Shown one piece after another: positions 26,782-35,346 of a stretch of DNA of 64,000 nucleotides (the first letter of the stretch is position 1; every line of letters starts with the position of its first letter). Under the pieces are notes generated by a model. That model made no database searches. It was given only the letters and a program-made list of their open reading frames with translations, and had not been told where the DNA came from. The position numbers and the translations under genes were made by a program. Location of the stretch: contig NZ_JACHBQ010000001.1 in assembly GCF_014200405.1 (NCBI RefSeq), positions 1,612,001 through 1,676,000 of the forward strand, given 5' to 3'. The DNA is from Cryobacterium roopkundense. GTDB lineage: Bacteria > Actinomycetota > Actinomycetes > Actinomycetales > Microbacteriaceae.

Positions 26782-28304
26782 CGGGCGGCCTCCGAAACTG
26801 TCGGCACGAAGACGACCTTCCTCGCCGCCGGGGTGGATGCTTTCACGAAACTAATCGGTTCCCCAGCCATCGTGCCCTTGTGCCGGGTCTCCACCAGGCG
26901 CAGGTAGTCAATGCCGGAGGCCGCATTCCGGGCACCGGTGTCGGCCTCGTCAGCCGCCGCGGTCGCGGCCTTCTTGTGAACGTGCCGGCGAATTTCACTC
27001 AGTACGGCGATGCCGGCCGGGACGCCGTTCCCGGCCGAGACGGTGATCAGCCCGGCGAGGTCGAAGGGGTCATAAACCAGCTCCACTCGTTTGCCGACGA
27101 GGAGCTGATCCACTTGATACGTGTTGGACTGCAACGACACCGTCGCGGACTTCGTCACCGTGCGGATCGCCGACCACTGGAACGCCTCCGCAATGACGGT
27201 TTTCTCCTTCCGCACCGGGCGTCGTCCCGCCCAGCCGGCATCCCAGCGCTGCACCGGTGTTTGCCCTGTCGTCGAATGCGTGGCCTGGTGATAGACCATC
27301 TCCACCCACGACGTGAACAGAGCATTCATCTCTTCCAGCGTGGTGACCATGCTGCCCACCCCGGCATCTACTACGCCGGTCGTGGTATCGACGGTGGTGA
27401 TCTCGGTGAGGAACTGCGAGTTGACGGTGTTGAAGAACCGCTCGATCTTTCCGCGGCCCTGCGGCCGATACGGCTTCGAATGCGTCAACCGGATTCCGAG
27501 GCGCGCGCAGGTCCGCGAGAGCGACTCATCAACAAAAGCGCTTCCGTTATCGACGTAAATCGTCCCGGGAATTCCGCGCGCTTCCAACGCCGGGCGGAGG
27601 GCCGCGGTGAGGCGGACGGAGTCTTCGGCGTAAGCCCACCGGCCCGCCGTCACCATCCTGGAGTGGTCGTCGAGGAACGCGAACAGATACGTCTTCCGCC
27701 CATTGATCCGCGGCCCGTGCAACCCGTCACCGACCCATATTTCATTCGGGTAGTCCGCTTCAAACCGGCCGAAAACCTCCCGCACCCCGGTCGAAAGTTC
27801 CAGCGTGCGGAAGTGCCGCAGCAGCGTCGACTCCGACGGAGCATCACCGAGCGTGTCGATCATGATGCGCCGCACCTGCGCCGAGGTGCGGGCGGGCCGC
27901 TCCCTCTTCAACGTCGCCGCCAACGACAAGATCTGCGCCGGCGTCACCGCGCCCTGCGCCCGGCCTCGGGGTCTCAACGCGTCGAACCCTCCGCGCCGCC
28001 ACTGCCTGATCCACCGATCAAGAGTGTCCTTGCTGACCGTCACCGTCCCGCCGAATGGACCCGGATGCACCAGCCCTGCCAGCGCTCGAACCATCGGGCC
28101 GCGCTGCCGCGTCGTCACACTGTCATCGGCGGCGTCCCGGATCAGGTGGTAACGAAACAGCGCGATCTTCTCCGTCCGTCCGCGGCGCACCGCCGAAGCA
28201 GACGGCGGTCCCGCCGGCGGCGGCGGGACGAGCAAAGCATCGGCTGGCTCCGCTGGGGAAGCCCGCGGCGAAACGGGGAGCAATGCCGGGGAAAGTGCGG
28301 GCAT
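26778..28304 (-). CDS. DDE transposase (rve fold, TnsB/Mu-like)
   Basis: A 508-residue transposase. I chose ATG 28304 (MPALSPALLPVSPRA) because AGAGGA lies 6 bases upstream; the frame is open further left without a ribosome site. N-terminal helix-turn-helix domains (TVSKDTLDRWIRQWRRGG, TPAQILSLAATLKRE, RTSAQVRRIMID) precede the catalytic rve core: NEIWVGDGLHG (first Asp), GTIYVDNGSAF (second Asp) and QGRGKIERFFNT (Glu). The C-terminal Mu-type beta domain (SNTYQVDQLLVGKRVELVYDP) follows. The complete D, D, E set suggests an active enzyme. Confidence 0.93.
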   Translation of the reverse strand: MPALSPALLPVSPRASPAEPADALLVPPPPAGPPSASAVRRGRTEKIALFRYHLIRDAADDSVTTRQRGPMVRALAGLVHPGPFGGTVTVSKDTLDRWIRQWRRGGFDALRPRGRAQGAVTPAQILSLAATLKRERPARTSAQVRRIMIDTLGDAPSESTLLRHFRTLELSTGVREVFGRFEADYPNEIWVGDGLHGPRINGRKTYLFAFLDDHSRMVTAGRWAYAEDSVRLTAALRPALEARGIPGTIYVDNGSAFVDESLSRTCARLGIRLTHSKPYRPQGRGKIERFFNTVNSQFLTEITTVDTTTGVVDAGVGSMVTTLEEMNALFTSWVEMVYHQATHSTTGQTPVQRWDAGWAGRRPVRKEKTVIAEAFQWSAIRTVTKSATVSLQSNTYQVDQLLVGKRVELVYDPFDLAGLITVSAGNGVPAGIAVLSEIRRHVHKKAATAAADEADTGARNAASGIDYLRLVETRHKGTMAGEPISFVKASTPAARKVVFVPTVSEAAR

Positions 28305-28335
28305 GAAGAGTCCTCTCAAACAGTGAACACACCCA

Positions 28336-29013
28336 TCACAGGGATATGGCAGGCGCTCCTGCCACTGTTGCCGCCCACCACGGACGGCATAAGGGCCAGT
28401 TGGTGTTGGGGACCGCCGCCCACCAGCTCCGGCAAAAAAACAGCCCGTTGGTCTGAGCGATCGCCACCTGAACCCACGCCACCGTGACGGTCGCGACGAA
28501 CCGGCGAGCCAGCCCCCGTGCATACGCCATCAACGCCGACAACGCCTCACCCGAAACAGTCCCAGCAGGCCTTGGCCAGACGACCACCGCATCGGGAGCA
28601 TCCCGCACCAACAACCCCGTGAACCGTTCACCCATCGCCGCGGCCGAAGCGGCGAAAGCACGCAACCAACCACGAACCGTCGAAACCGGTCTTCCGCAGT
28701 CCGCAGCGATCCTCCGATGACCCCAACCCAAAGCAGTCTTCGCCTCGATCGCCGCCGCAATCACCTCGGCGGTATCTGCTCGCCGCGCGGCCAACCGCAC
28801 CTCCAGGAGCACATGCGTGCCCTGGCAGGCCGTGCACCGAGACCGACGCGGGCGAAGGCCCCGCGGCACCCAATCTGTGCCGAGGCCCTCACGGATCACA
28901 CGCGCCCGAGCCCACCCCCACGGGCGCAAACGGCCACCACAATCGGGGCAGGCAACCCGCCCGACCCGAAGGTCCAACTCGACAACAACAGAATCATGAC
29001 TTACCGTGAGCAT
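28336..29013 (-). CDS. DUF6431-like zinc-ribbon/HTH transposon accessory protein
   Basis: A 225-residue protein: N-terminal zinc ribbon CPDCGGRLRPWGWARAR ... RCTACQGTHVLL (two CxxC pairs, about residues 21-24 and 60-63), then helix-turn-helix-like ALGWGHRRIAADCGRPVSTVRGWLRAF (about 92-118). This resembles DUF6431 proteins that accompany transposases in actinobacteria. First gene of the transposon operon, 31 bases before the transposase start. It may help bind ends or act as a regulator. The family name is from memory. Confidence 0.75.
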   Translation of the reverse strand: MLTVSHDSVVVELDLRVGRVACPDCGGRLRPWGWARARVIREGLGTDWVPRGLRPRRSRCTACQGTHVLLEVRLAARRADTAEVIAAAIEAKTALGWGHRRIAADCGRPVSTVRGWLRAFAASAAAMGERFTGLLVRDAPDAVVVWPRPAGTVSGEALSALMAYARGLARRFVATVTVAWVQVAIAQTNGLFFCRSWWAAVPNTNWPLCRPWWAATVAGAPAISL

Positions 29014-29037
29014 CAGCGCGGCCTTACGCGTTAGAAC

Positions 29038-29073
29038 GGCCCGGCGTGATCCTTCAAGATTGCACGCCGGGCC
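29038..29073. terminator. Hairpin insulating the transposon's right end
   Basis: GGCCCGGCGTG (29038-29048) and CACGCCGGGCC (29063-29073) form a perfect 11-bp stem with a 14-base loop. It sits between the right inverted repeat and the first transposon gene. No long T-run follows, so it may stop incoming transcription or form a structured leader. Confidence 0.55.
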
Positions 29074-29142
29074 ATTCGTCTATCCGGACATCGTCAGCCT
29101 GACGCCGCCGACAACCAGAAACCAAATCCAGGCGCACTAAAC

Positions 29143-29194
29143 CCATCGTCACCGACCCCGACGCCTACGTCGTCACCCCACGAGACGCACAACA
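29143..29194 (-). repeat. Right terminal inverted repeat of the transposon
   Basis: Read leftward from 29194 it begins TGTTGTGCGTCTCG and ends GTGACGATGG at 29143, matching the left end over 52 bp without gaps. Confidence 0.88.
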
Positions 29195-29199
29195 CCAGG
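29195..29199. repeat. 5-bp target-site duplication, right copy
   Basis: CCAGG directly right of the transposon end, identical to 25827-25831. Confidence 0.9.
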
Positions 29200-29630
29200 G
29201 TAAGGAACCAGGCTTCTTCGAGCAGGCAGTTGTGCAATTGTTGCTTGCCATGGGCTACGGAGGTACGACCGGTAGCGGCAGTGTCACGCAGCTGAGCAAC
29301 GACGGCGGCATCGATGGCGTGATCGACCAAGACGTGCTGGGCCTCAGCCGCGTCTACATTCAAGCGAAGCGATACGCGGACAGTAACGTCGTCGGGCGAC
29401 CTGATATTCAGGCCTTCGTAGGCGCCCTTAGCGGAAAAGCAGACAGCGGAGTCTTCATCACGACCAGCCGCTTTTCAGATGGAGCCCGCGTTTACGCCGA
29501 AGGTGTTCCAACGCGCGTCATTCTGATCGACGGTAAGCGCCTCACCAGCTTGATGATTCGTTACGGGGTTGGAGTCCAAGTACGCGAGACCTACAGGGTC
29601 GTTGAGATCGATGAGGACTTTTTTGCATGA
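29200..29630 (+). pseudogene. mrr: mrr restriction gene, 3' part with nuclease domain
   Basis: Continues the Mrr frame after the transposon: GKEPGFFEQAVVQLLLAMG, then the PD-(D/E)xK-type nuclease core SNDGGIDGVIDQD (Asp), VYIQAKRY (Gln-x-Lys) and GRPDIQAFVGAL, ending at 29630 with VVEIDEDFFA. The catalytic residues are intact, but the DNA-binding half is 3.4 kb away. A GTG at 29232 could start a short orphan nuclease domain; no good ribosome site is seen there. Confidence 0.93.
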
Positions 29631-29660
29631 TCAGTGTCTTCGAAGCCAGTGAGTGAAGAC

Positions 29661-29789
29661 ATGCCGGGCTCGCACAAGATTCACCTCGGAAGCGACAGCG
29701 GCTTCTGCCTGTGCGGCGTCATTCGCCTGCGCCTCACTTCAGGCGAGCGGAATGATGTGGCGTGCCACCTCTGCCGCAAGAATGCATAG
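29661..29789 (+). CDS. Small zinc-ribbon protein (42 residues)
   Basis: ATG 29661 opens a 42-residue frame reading MPGSHKIHLGSDSGFCLCG and ending NDVACHLCRKNA. The CxC ... CxxC arrangement with an N-terminal His matches a class of tiny actinobacterial zinc-ribbon proteins often found near restriction or transfer genes. It lies 30 bases after mrr. No clear ribosome site, so translation is uncertain. Confidence 0.5.
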   Translation: MPGSHKIHLGSDSGFCLCGVIRLRLTSGERNDVACHLCRKNA

Positions 29790-29904
29790 TGGGGTACGAC
29801 CCCAAGAATCAGCGGCGCTTCGTTGAGGGCAGTGCCTTGCTCGAATGGTGCAACACCCCGGGGTTGACCACTGCTCTCTGGTCTGAGTGGGCATCGTGTA
29901 GCCC

Positions 29905-30045
29905 CTAAATAATGACTCGTGTTTTCAATCCACCCACCGCCGGCCAACGGATTTGCGCCACGCCCGTCTGGCAGACCACGCACGTTCCCACGACCCGAAT
30001 GTTGCCAACTTTGCCAGCGCTTGGGCACTGCGGACCATTGGCCAC
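29905..30045 (-). CDS. Possible small zinc-binding protein
   Basis: From a GTG at 30045, 46 residues: VANGPQCPSAGKVGNIRVVG then TCVVCQTGVAQIRWPAVGGL to a stop at 29905. The Cys-x7-8 ... CxxC spacing looks like a zinc ribbon and the sequence does not look random. The frame stays open upstream into the relaxase promoter region, so the start is uncertain. Confidence 0.35.
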   Translation of the reverse strand: MANGPQCPSAGKVGNIRVVGTCVVCQTGVAQIRWPAVGGLKTRVII

Positions 30046-30175
30046 AACGACCTGAATTGTCTTGGCAGGGAAAACATTCGCCCCGTTCCGCGCGGTTTCC
30101 TGTGACGCAGAGGCGTGCACCGAAATCTCTTGTGGGCCGCGGCGCACCTTCGTGACGAATGCGGAGGTGCGCGCG

Positions 30176-33100
30176 GTGACGGTGTCGATGCGGGTGATGA
30201 GCGCCGGCGACGGGTACAAGTACCTGTTGCGCACGGTCGCCGTGGCCGACGGGAACCGCTTGCCATCGACGCCGCTGACCCGCTACTACACCGAGCAGGG
30301 CACGCCGCCCGGCCGATGGATGGGCAGTGGCCTTCCGCGGCTCGGTGGGGGCTTCATTGTCGAAGGCGACGAGGTCACGGAGGAGCATCTTCAGCTCCTC
30401 ATCGGATTGGGCCGCGACCCGGTTACAGGTGAGGCGCTGGGGCGGGCGTACCCGGTCTACCGGACTGCCGCGGACCGCGCCGCCGTGGCCCGAGATGAGG
30501 ACGGTGCCGGCCCGGACCCCAGCGAGGGAGCATCCGCTGCCGCACCACCCTCCGAGGAGGAGCCAGCCCGAAGCCGGCAGCGCGCCGTCGCCGGCTACGA
30601 CTTCACGTTCTCGATTCCGAAGTCGGCGAGTGTGCTCTGGGGTGTTGCCGACGCAGCCAAGCAGGCGCGCATCGCCGAGGCTCACCACTTTGCGGTTGCC
30701 GAGGTGATTGCATACATGGAGCGCGAGGTGGCGGCAACGCGTATCGGCGCGACGGCGCAGGGCGGCGCCGTCGCGCAGGTCGATGTGACCGGCCTGATCG
30801 CGACGGCGTTCGATCACTTCGACAGTCGGGCTGGCGATCCTCATCTGCACACGCACGTCGTGATCAGCAACAAGGTGCAGACCGTGCTTGACGGCAAGTG
30901 GCGCTCCCTCGATGGCCGGCCGATGCACGATGCCGTGGTGGCGCTCTCCGAACTGCACGAGACCCTGTTCGCCGACGCGCTCACGCGATCCCTCGGCGTG
31001 CACTGGGAAAAGCGAGAGCGGGGGCGGGATCGACACCCTGCCTGGGCGATAAGCGTCATTCCGGAAGCGCTCGTTGTGGAATTCTCGTCGCGGTCCCGGC
31101 ACATCGATGTGGAGACCGACCGGTTGATCGAGGCATACGTCGGGAGCCACGGGCGTCGCCCGAACCCGGTGACCATCACCAAGTTGCGGGCACAGGCCAC
31201 GCTCTCCACTCGGCCCGTGAAGCAGGTGCACTCGTTGGCAGAGCTCACTGCGGCGTGGAGAGAACGGGCCAGGCTCGTGCTCGGGCGCGACGTGTCGGCG
31301 TTGGTGAGTGCGGCATCCGCTCACCCGCCTGCGCCCGCGCTGCGCGCACAGGACGTGCCGCGCGATGCGATCGAGGCGCTGGCATTGAGCGTGATGACGG
31401 CCGTCGGTGAGAAGCGTGCAACCTGGCGGCACTGGAACCTCACGGCCGAGACAGCGCGCCAAACGATGCCGTACCGCTTCGCATCCGCTTCGGATCGAGA
31501 GGCTGTCGTTGGGCTCATAACGGATGCTGCCGAGCGCGCGTCCCTGCGCATCACGCCACCCGAGCTCGCCTCGAGCCCTGCCACCTTTCAACGCGACGAC
31601 GGCACGTCGGTCTTCAGGGCGAAGCACTCTGTCGTGTTCACCTCGACCGAGTTACTGGAGGCTGAGTCTCGGCTGCTCGAGCGTGCCGCCGATCAGACCG
31701 CTCCACGAGTCGCGGCGACCACGCTGCGTTCGGCCGCGCGCACGAAGCTGCCCGGCGGGGGAGTGCTCGCCGATGACCAGCTCGCGGCACTCCTGTCGAT
31801 CGTCGGCTCCGGCCGGGTCATCGATGTTCTCGTGGGACCGGCCGGTGCGGGCAAGACGACGGCCATGAGCGTGCTTCGGCACGCCTGGGAGAAGGCGCAC
31901 GGTGCGGGCTCCGTCGCCGGGCTCGCACCCTCCGCCGCCGCCGCGACCGTGCTGGCGACGGACCTCGGAATCACCACCGAGAACCTGGCGAAATGGTGGC
32001 AGACCCATCTTGACCACCGAACGACCTTCCGGGCCGGTCAGCTCGTGATCATCGACGAGGCATCGTTGGCGGGCACGCTGCCCCTGGATCGGATCACCGC
32101 GTTGGCCGCGACTGCCGGCGCGAAAGTTCTGCTTGTGGGCGACTACGCCCAGCTCCAGTCGGTGGAAGCGGGTGGCGCGTTTTCGATGCTGGTGCACGAG
32201 CGAGCGGATGCGCCCGAACTCATCGACGTGCACCGCTTCGTGCACGAGTGGGAGAAGACGGCATGCCTCGGGCTGCGCCAGGGCAACTCTGAGGTGATCG
32301 GCCTCTACGTCGTGCACGACCGCCTGCGGGACGGCACAACCGAAGCGATGGCGGATGCCGCCTACGAGGCCTGGCACGCAGACACCCGAGCTGGCAAGGA
32401 GACAGTGCTGATCAGCGACTCGAACGAGGCGGTGGCAGCGCTGAACGTGCGGGCCCGCACAGAACTGATCCTCGAGGGCCAGGTCGATGCGCTGCGCGAA
32501 GTCGCCCTGCACGACGGAACCTGCGCCGCTGTCGGTGACACCGTCATCACCCGACGCAACGACCGCCGGCTCTATGCGTCGCGGACATGGGTGCGCAACG
32601 GTGACCGGTGGGCCGTGATCGACGTGCACCGGAACGGTTCGGTCGAAGTGCGACGGCACGGTCGGCGGTGGGGGAGCACGGTGCTGCTTCCCGCCGAGTA
32701 CGTGCGCGACCACGTTGAACTGGGCTACGCGGTCACATCGCACCGGGCGCAGGGAATCACGACCGACACCGCGCACGTGGTCGTCGCGCCGAGCATGCCG
32801 CGCGAGAACCTCTACGTCGCGATGACGCGGGGTCGCGAGGCGAACACCGCCTACGTCGCCGTCGACCGGCCCGATGTTGCCCACGTTGGGCCGCGCCCTG
32901 GTGTCGATGGCGACGTGACGGCGCGCAGCATCCTCTTCGGCATTCTGCAGCACGTCGGCGCTGAGCTGTCCGCGCACGAGACGATTGCGGCGGAGCAGGA
33001 TGCGTGGGGATCTGTGGCGCAACTCGCGGCGGAGTACGAGACACTTGCAGCGGCCGCGCAGCACGACAGGTGGGTGTCGGTGGTGCGCGACTGTGGCCTC

Positions 33101-33736
33101 TCGGCCGGTCAAGCTGACGCTGTAATCGCATCGGATGCCTTCGGGCCGTTCACCGCGGAGCTCCGGCGTGCGGAGGCCCTCAACTTTGATGTCGCAAGCA
33201 TGCTCTCACGTGTGGTGGCGGTTCGCGGGTTCGAGGATGCCCAAGACATCGCGGCGGTGCTGCGAGCCAGATTGGCGTCGGTTGTTTCTCAGGACAGTGG
33301 AGCCGGCCGCTCGCGTCGTGCTCCGCGCCTCGTTGCAGGGCTGATCCCACGGGCGATCGGACCGATGGATTTGTCCATGCAGACCGCCCTCGGCGAACGT
33401 GCCGACTTGATCGAATCGCGGGCGAGCGCCGTCCTGAATGATGCGGTGCTCGCGGGGGAGACTTGGACTCGCGCGCTCGGTGTTGTTCCGCGAGGGGTGA
33501 CATCCGCGGTGTGGCGACAGCACGCGTGCACGGTCGCGGCGTACCGGGACCGTTACGGCATCGTGGGCGGCCGACCGCTCGGTGCAGCACCGGAAACGAC
33601 GGCGCAGAAACTTGACTCAGCTCGCGCCCATGCCGCGCTCCAGACTGCTCAGCATTTGGCGGCAGATTCTCGCACGGACGCGGCACCCGCACTGACTCCG
33701 GTGACCCGGGTGGCGGAGTACCTGACCCGCGGGTGA
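30176..33736 (+). CDS. traA: MobF-family relaxase-helicase
   Basis: A 1,186-residue conjugative relaxase. I chose GTG 30176 (VTVSMRVMSAGDGYKYLL): GGAGG lies exactly 8 bases upstream and relaxases of this type begin with this motif; the open frame back to 30062 is not needed. Tyrosines in DGYKYLL and TRYYTEQG are candidates for the nicking residues; the metal-binding triad is HLHTH (about 223-227). A RecD/TraI-type helicase follows, with Walker A GPAGAGKTT (about 554-562), IIDEASLAG (Walker B) and YAVTSHRAQGIT (motif VI region). It nicks at oriT and unwinds the transferred strand. No coupling protein gene is adjacent. Confidence 0.95.
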   Translation: MTVSMRVMSAGDGYKYLLRTVAVADGNRLPSTPLTRYYTEQGTPPGRWMGSGLPRLGGGFIVEGDEVTEEHLQLLIGLGRDPVTGEALGRAYPVYRTAADRAAVARDEDGAGPDPSEGASAAAPPSEEEPARSRQRAVAGYDFTFSIPKSASVLWGVADAAKQARIAEAHHFAVAEVIAYMEREVAATRIGATAQGGAVAQVDVTGLIATAFDHFDSRAGDPHLHTHVVISNKVQTVLDGKWRSLDGRPMHDAVVALSELHETLFADALTRSLGVHWEKRERGRDRHPAWAISVIPEALVVEFSSRSRHIDVETDRLIEAYVGSHGRRPNPVTITKLRAQATLSTRPVKQVHSLAELTAAWRERARLVLGRDVSALVSAASAHPPAPALRAQDVPRDAIEALALSVMTAVGEKRATWRHWNLTAETARQTMPYRFASASDREAVVGLITDAAERASLRITPPELASSPATFQRDDGTSVFRAKHSVVFTSTELLEAESRLLERAADQTAPRVAATTLRSAARTKLPGGGVLADDQLAALLSIVGSGRVIDVLVGPAGAGKTTAMSVLRHAWEKAHGAGSVAGLAPSAAAATVLATDLGITTENLAKWWQTHLDHRTTFRAGQLVIIDEASLAGTLPLDRITALAATAGAKVLLVGDYAQLQSVEAGGAFSMLVHERADAPELIDVHRFVHEWEKTACLGLRQGNSEVIGLYVVHDRLRDGTTEAMADAAYEAWHADTRAGKETVLISDSNEAVAALNVRARTELILEGQVDALREVALHDGTCAAVGDTVITRRNDRRLYASRTWVRNGDRWAVIDVHRNGSVEVRRHGRRWGSTVLLPAEYVRDHVELGYAVTSHRAQGITTDTAHVVVAPSMPRENLYVAMTRGREANTAYVAVDRPDVAHVGPRPGVDGDVTARSILFGILQHVGAELSAHETIAAEQDAWGSVAQLAAEYETLAAAAQHDRWVSVVRDCGLSAGQADAVIASDAFGPFTAELRRAEALNFDVASMLSRVVAVRGFEDAQDIAAVLRARLASVVSQDSGAGRSRRAPRLVAGLIPRAIGPMDLSMQTALGERADLIESRASAVLNDAVLAGETWTRALGVVPRGVTSAVWRQHACTVAAYRDRYGIVGGRPLGAAPETTAQKLDSARAHAALQTAQHLAADSRTDAAPALTPVTRVAEYLTRG

Positions 33737-34098
33737 CCCTGGTTGAGCGCACGGTGTCGAGAAGGTCCGCCCCAGCTTGGGACGTGACCGTCGAGCGGCG
33801 CCACGAAGCCAATCTTCATCGCGGTCAGTTCTGACCATGCATGGGTGATCACGCCGTTGCACCATCTTGCAACGGCCAAGCTGCCAGTCGACGGGGGTAT
33901 GGCGGTTGTCGCGCCTAGCGTGCCTAAGGTTTTACTCACTCGGTGGCGACACCCTATCTGCGCACTAGCATAGGTATCCCCCTTACGATTTCAGTGAGAT
34001 GCCCATATCTAAGTGGCGCATGACCGTCTGCAATGGAGCAATCGCTATCTCACTGAAATCGTAAAGGGGATAGGTATTTGGTTCAAAGGGGGAACAAC
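33737..34098. other. Gap downstream of relaxase, with large inverted repeat
   Basis: 362 bases with no convincing gene. The right half holds the 98-bp inverted-repeat structure listed separately and the ribosome site (AAAGGGGG) of the next gene. The left half shows nothing I can name; GC drops compared with the relaxase gene. Confidence 0.5.
33975..34072. repeat. 26-bp inverted repeat with 46-bp spacer; candidate oriT or operator
   Basis: TATCCCCCTTACGATTTCAG (start of arm, 33975-34000) is answered by a 26-base arm at 34047-34072, with 25 of 26 bases pairing. The spacer is 46 bases. Such a long near-perfect repeat can be a relaxase-recognised oriT, a recombination or IS-like end pair, or a structured leader of the downstream module. 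Its place between the relaxase stop and gene 34099 fits oriT or promoter control. No direct proof. Confidence 0.75.
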
Positions 34099-35346
34099 AT
34101 GGGACGTCGACGAGGATTTCTTGCCGAGATTCAGCACCAGTCGCGACTTGCCGAGCAACGGCAGCGCGCCGCAGTTCGCGAGCAGGATGCCGCATACAGG
34201 CGCGCTGTCGCCGCACAGAACGCCGCTCAGCGGGCGAAGCTGGCGGCGTCGAGAGCCTCTGATGCCGATCGGAAGCGTATGGAGAAGGAGGCAGCCGCGG
34301 CGCACGTGGCCGCGATGCAGGCAGAAGTCGACCAACTCAATGCCACCCTTTTCGCCGGCTACGACGAGTTGGACAGTTTGCTGGCCGCCACTCTAGAAGT
34401 TGATGACTATGTCGATTTGGAAAGCCTGCGTCAGAGGGCTGAACATCCTCCGTTCTCAAAACCCAACCTTCAGACGGCAATTCCCGTTCCAACCCCGCTC
34501 ACCGTCCCAGTCAAGCCCACCCGTCGAACTGTCGAAAAGCCCACGGGCCTCTTCGGCCGCAAGAAGAAGCTCGCAGAGGCCGATGCTCAGGCGGATGCAG
34601 AAATGGGCGTCGCTCTGCGGGCTTGGGAGATGGCAGGGCAAGCTCTCCCCGCGCGTCAGGCACAGCAGAGCTCATCGTATGCAGCCGCTGAGAGGGCCCG
34701 GGTGGAGGAACTCGCGACTGAACAGGCGCGCTACGAGGCGGATTGCGCGAGCAGAGAGGCTCTTGTTGCCAAGAACAACTTCTCGCTCGACGAACTAATC
34801 GCAAACCTCGGGTATGGGGATGCTGCGGCTATTCACGAGTATGTCGGAATTGTCATCGCAAACTCCGTATACCCGGACAGCTTCGACATCGACCACGAGT
34901 CGGAGTTCGAGGCGTCATCCGCCGAGCTTCGCCTACGCGTTCTTGTTCCGGGGCCAGACCAGATTCCGACTGTAAAGGCTTACAGGTATGTCAAGGCAAG
35001 CGACGAGATCACCTCTGCCGAGTTGTCACAGAAGGATGCTAAGGATCGGTACGCCGGAATCGTGCATCAGGTAGCCCTGCGCAGCCTCCACGAAGTATTC
35101 GAAGCCGACCGTCGAAAACTGATCCAAGCCATTTCACTTGAGGTCGGGACGCAGACGGTAAGTCCCGCTACGGGAAACGAAACGTACGTCCCTTTCGTGG
35201 CGGTCGCAGTTTCGCGTGAGGCATTCGCTCAGATTGAGCTGTCTGCAGTTGTGCCTGCCGCGACTCTTGAACACCTCGGGGCGGCGCTTTCCAAGAACCC
35301 CCTTGGGCTAATTCCATCCAACGGTAGCGGCGTACGTCGGTCGTGA
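34099..35346 (+). CDS. Coiled-coil protein resembling Mrr-like enzyme N-terminal half, nuclease absent
   Basis: A 415-residue protein from ATG 34099 (MGRRRGFLAEIQHQSRLAEQ), with GGGGG 7 bases upstream. Residues about 5-85 are a charged coiled coil rich in Ala, Arg and Glu; a Pro/Thr linker follows. The C-terminal half (LDELIANLGYGDAAAIHEYV, KAYRYVKASDEI, ALRSLHEVFEADRRKLI, TLEHLGAALSKNPLGLIP) strongly recalls the region that precedes the Mrr nuclease domain in large 'restriction system' proteins of Streptomyces. Here the protein ends where that nuclease domain would begin. The neighbouring GIY-YIG gene overlaps its stop, suggesting the nuclease is supplied separately. The homology statement is from memory and needs a search. 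Confidence 0.75.
   Translation: MGRRRGFLAEIQHQSRLAEQRQRAAVREQDAAYRRAVAAQNAAQRAKLAASRASDADRKRMEKEAAAAHVAAMQAEVDQLNATLFAGYDELDSLLAATLEVDDYVDLESLRQRAEHPPFSKPNLQTAIPVPTPLTVPVKPTRRTVEKPTGLFGRKKKLAEADAQADAEMGVALRAWEMAGQALPARQAQQSSSYAAAERARVEELATEQARYEADCASREALVAKNNFSLDELIANLGYGDAAAIHEYVGIVIANSVYPDSFDIDHESEFEASSAELRLRVLVPGPDQIPTVKAYRYVKASDEITSAELSQKDAKDRYAGIVHQVALRSLHEVFEADRRKLIQAISLEVGTQTVSPATGNETYVPFVAVAVSREAFAQIELSAVVPAATLEHLGAALSKNPLGLIPSNGSGVRRS

Larger units (their letters stand above)
25832..29194 (-). mobile_element. TnsB/TnsC-type transposon inserted in mrr
   Basis: A 3,363-bp element bounded by CCAGG duplications. It encodes, leftward, a zinc-ribbon/HTH protein, an rve-fold DDE transposase and an AAA ATPase. 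Ends are 52-bp imperfect inverted repeats, 25832-25883 and 29143-29194, both starting TGT and both carrying the internal box GTGACGATGG, as expected for elements whose transposase binds several sites per end (Tn7, Mu, Tn552 and Tn5053 types; a 5-bp duplication fits Tn7/Tn5053). No cargo, no TniQ/TnsD-like target selector and no resolvase are present. All three genes look intact. Confidence 0.93.

Noticed and set aside
26880..28487. Long rightward open frame opposite the transposase
   Set aside because: Shadow of the transposase gene, no domain-like sequence.
29681..31627. Long leftward open frame opposite the relaxase
   Set aside because: Composition is His/Arg-rich and patternless; it mirrors the codon bias of the relaxase, which has clear motifs.
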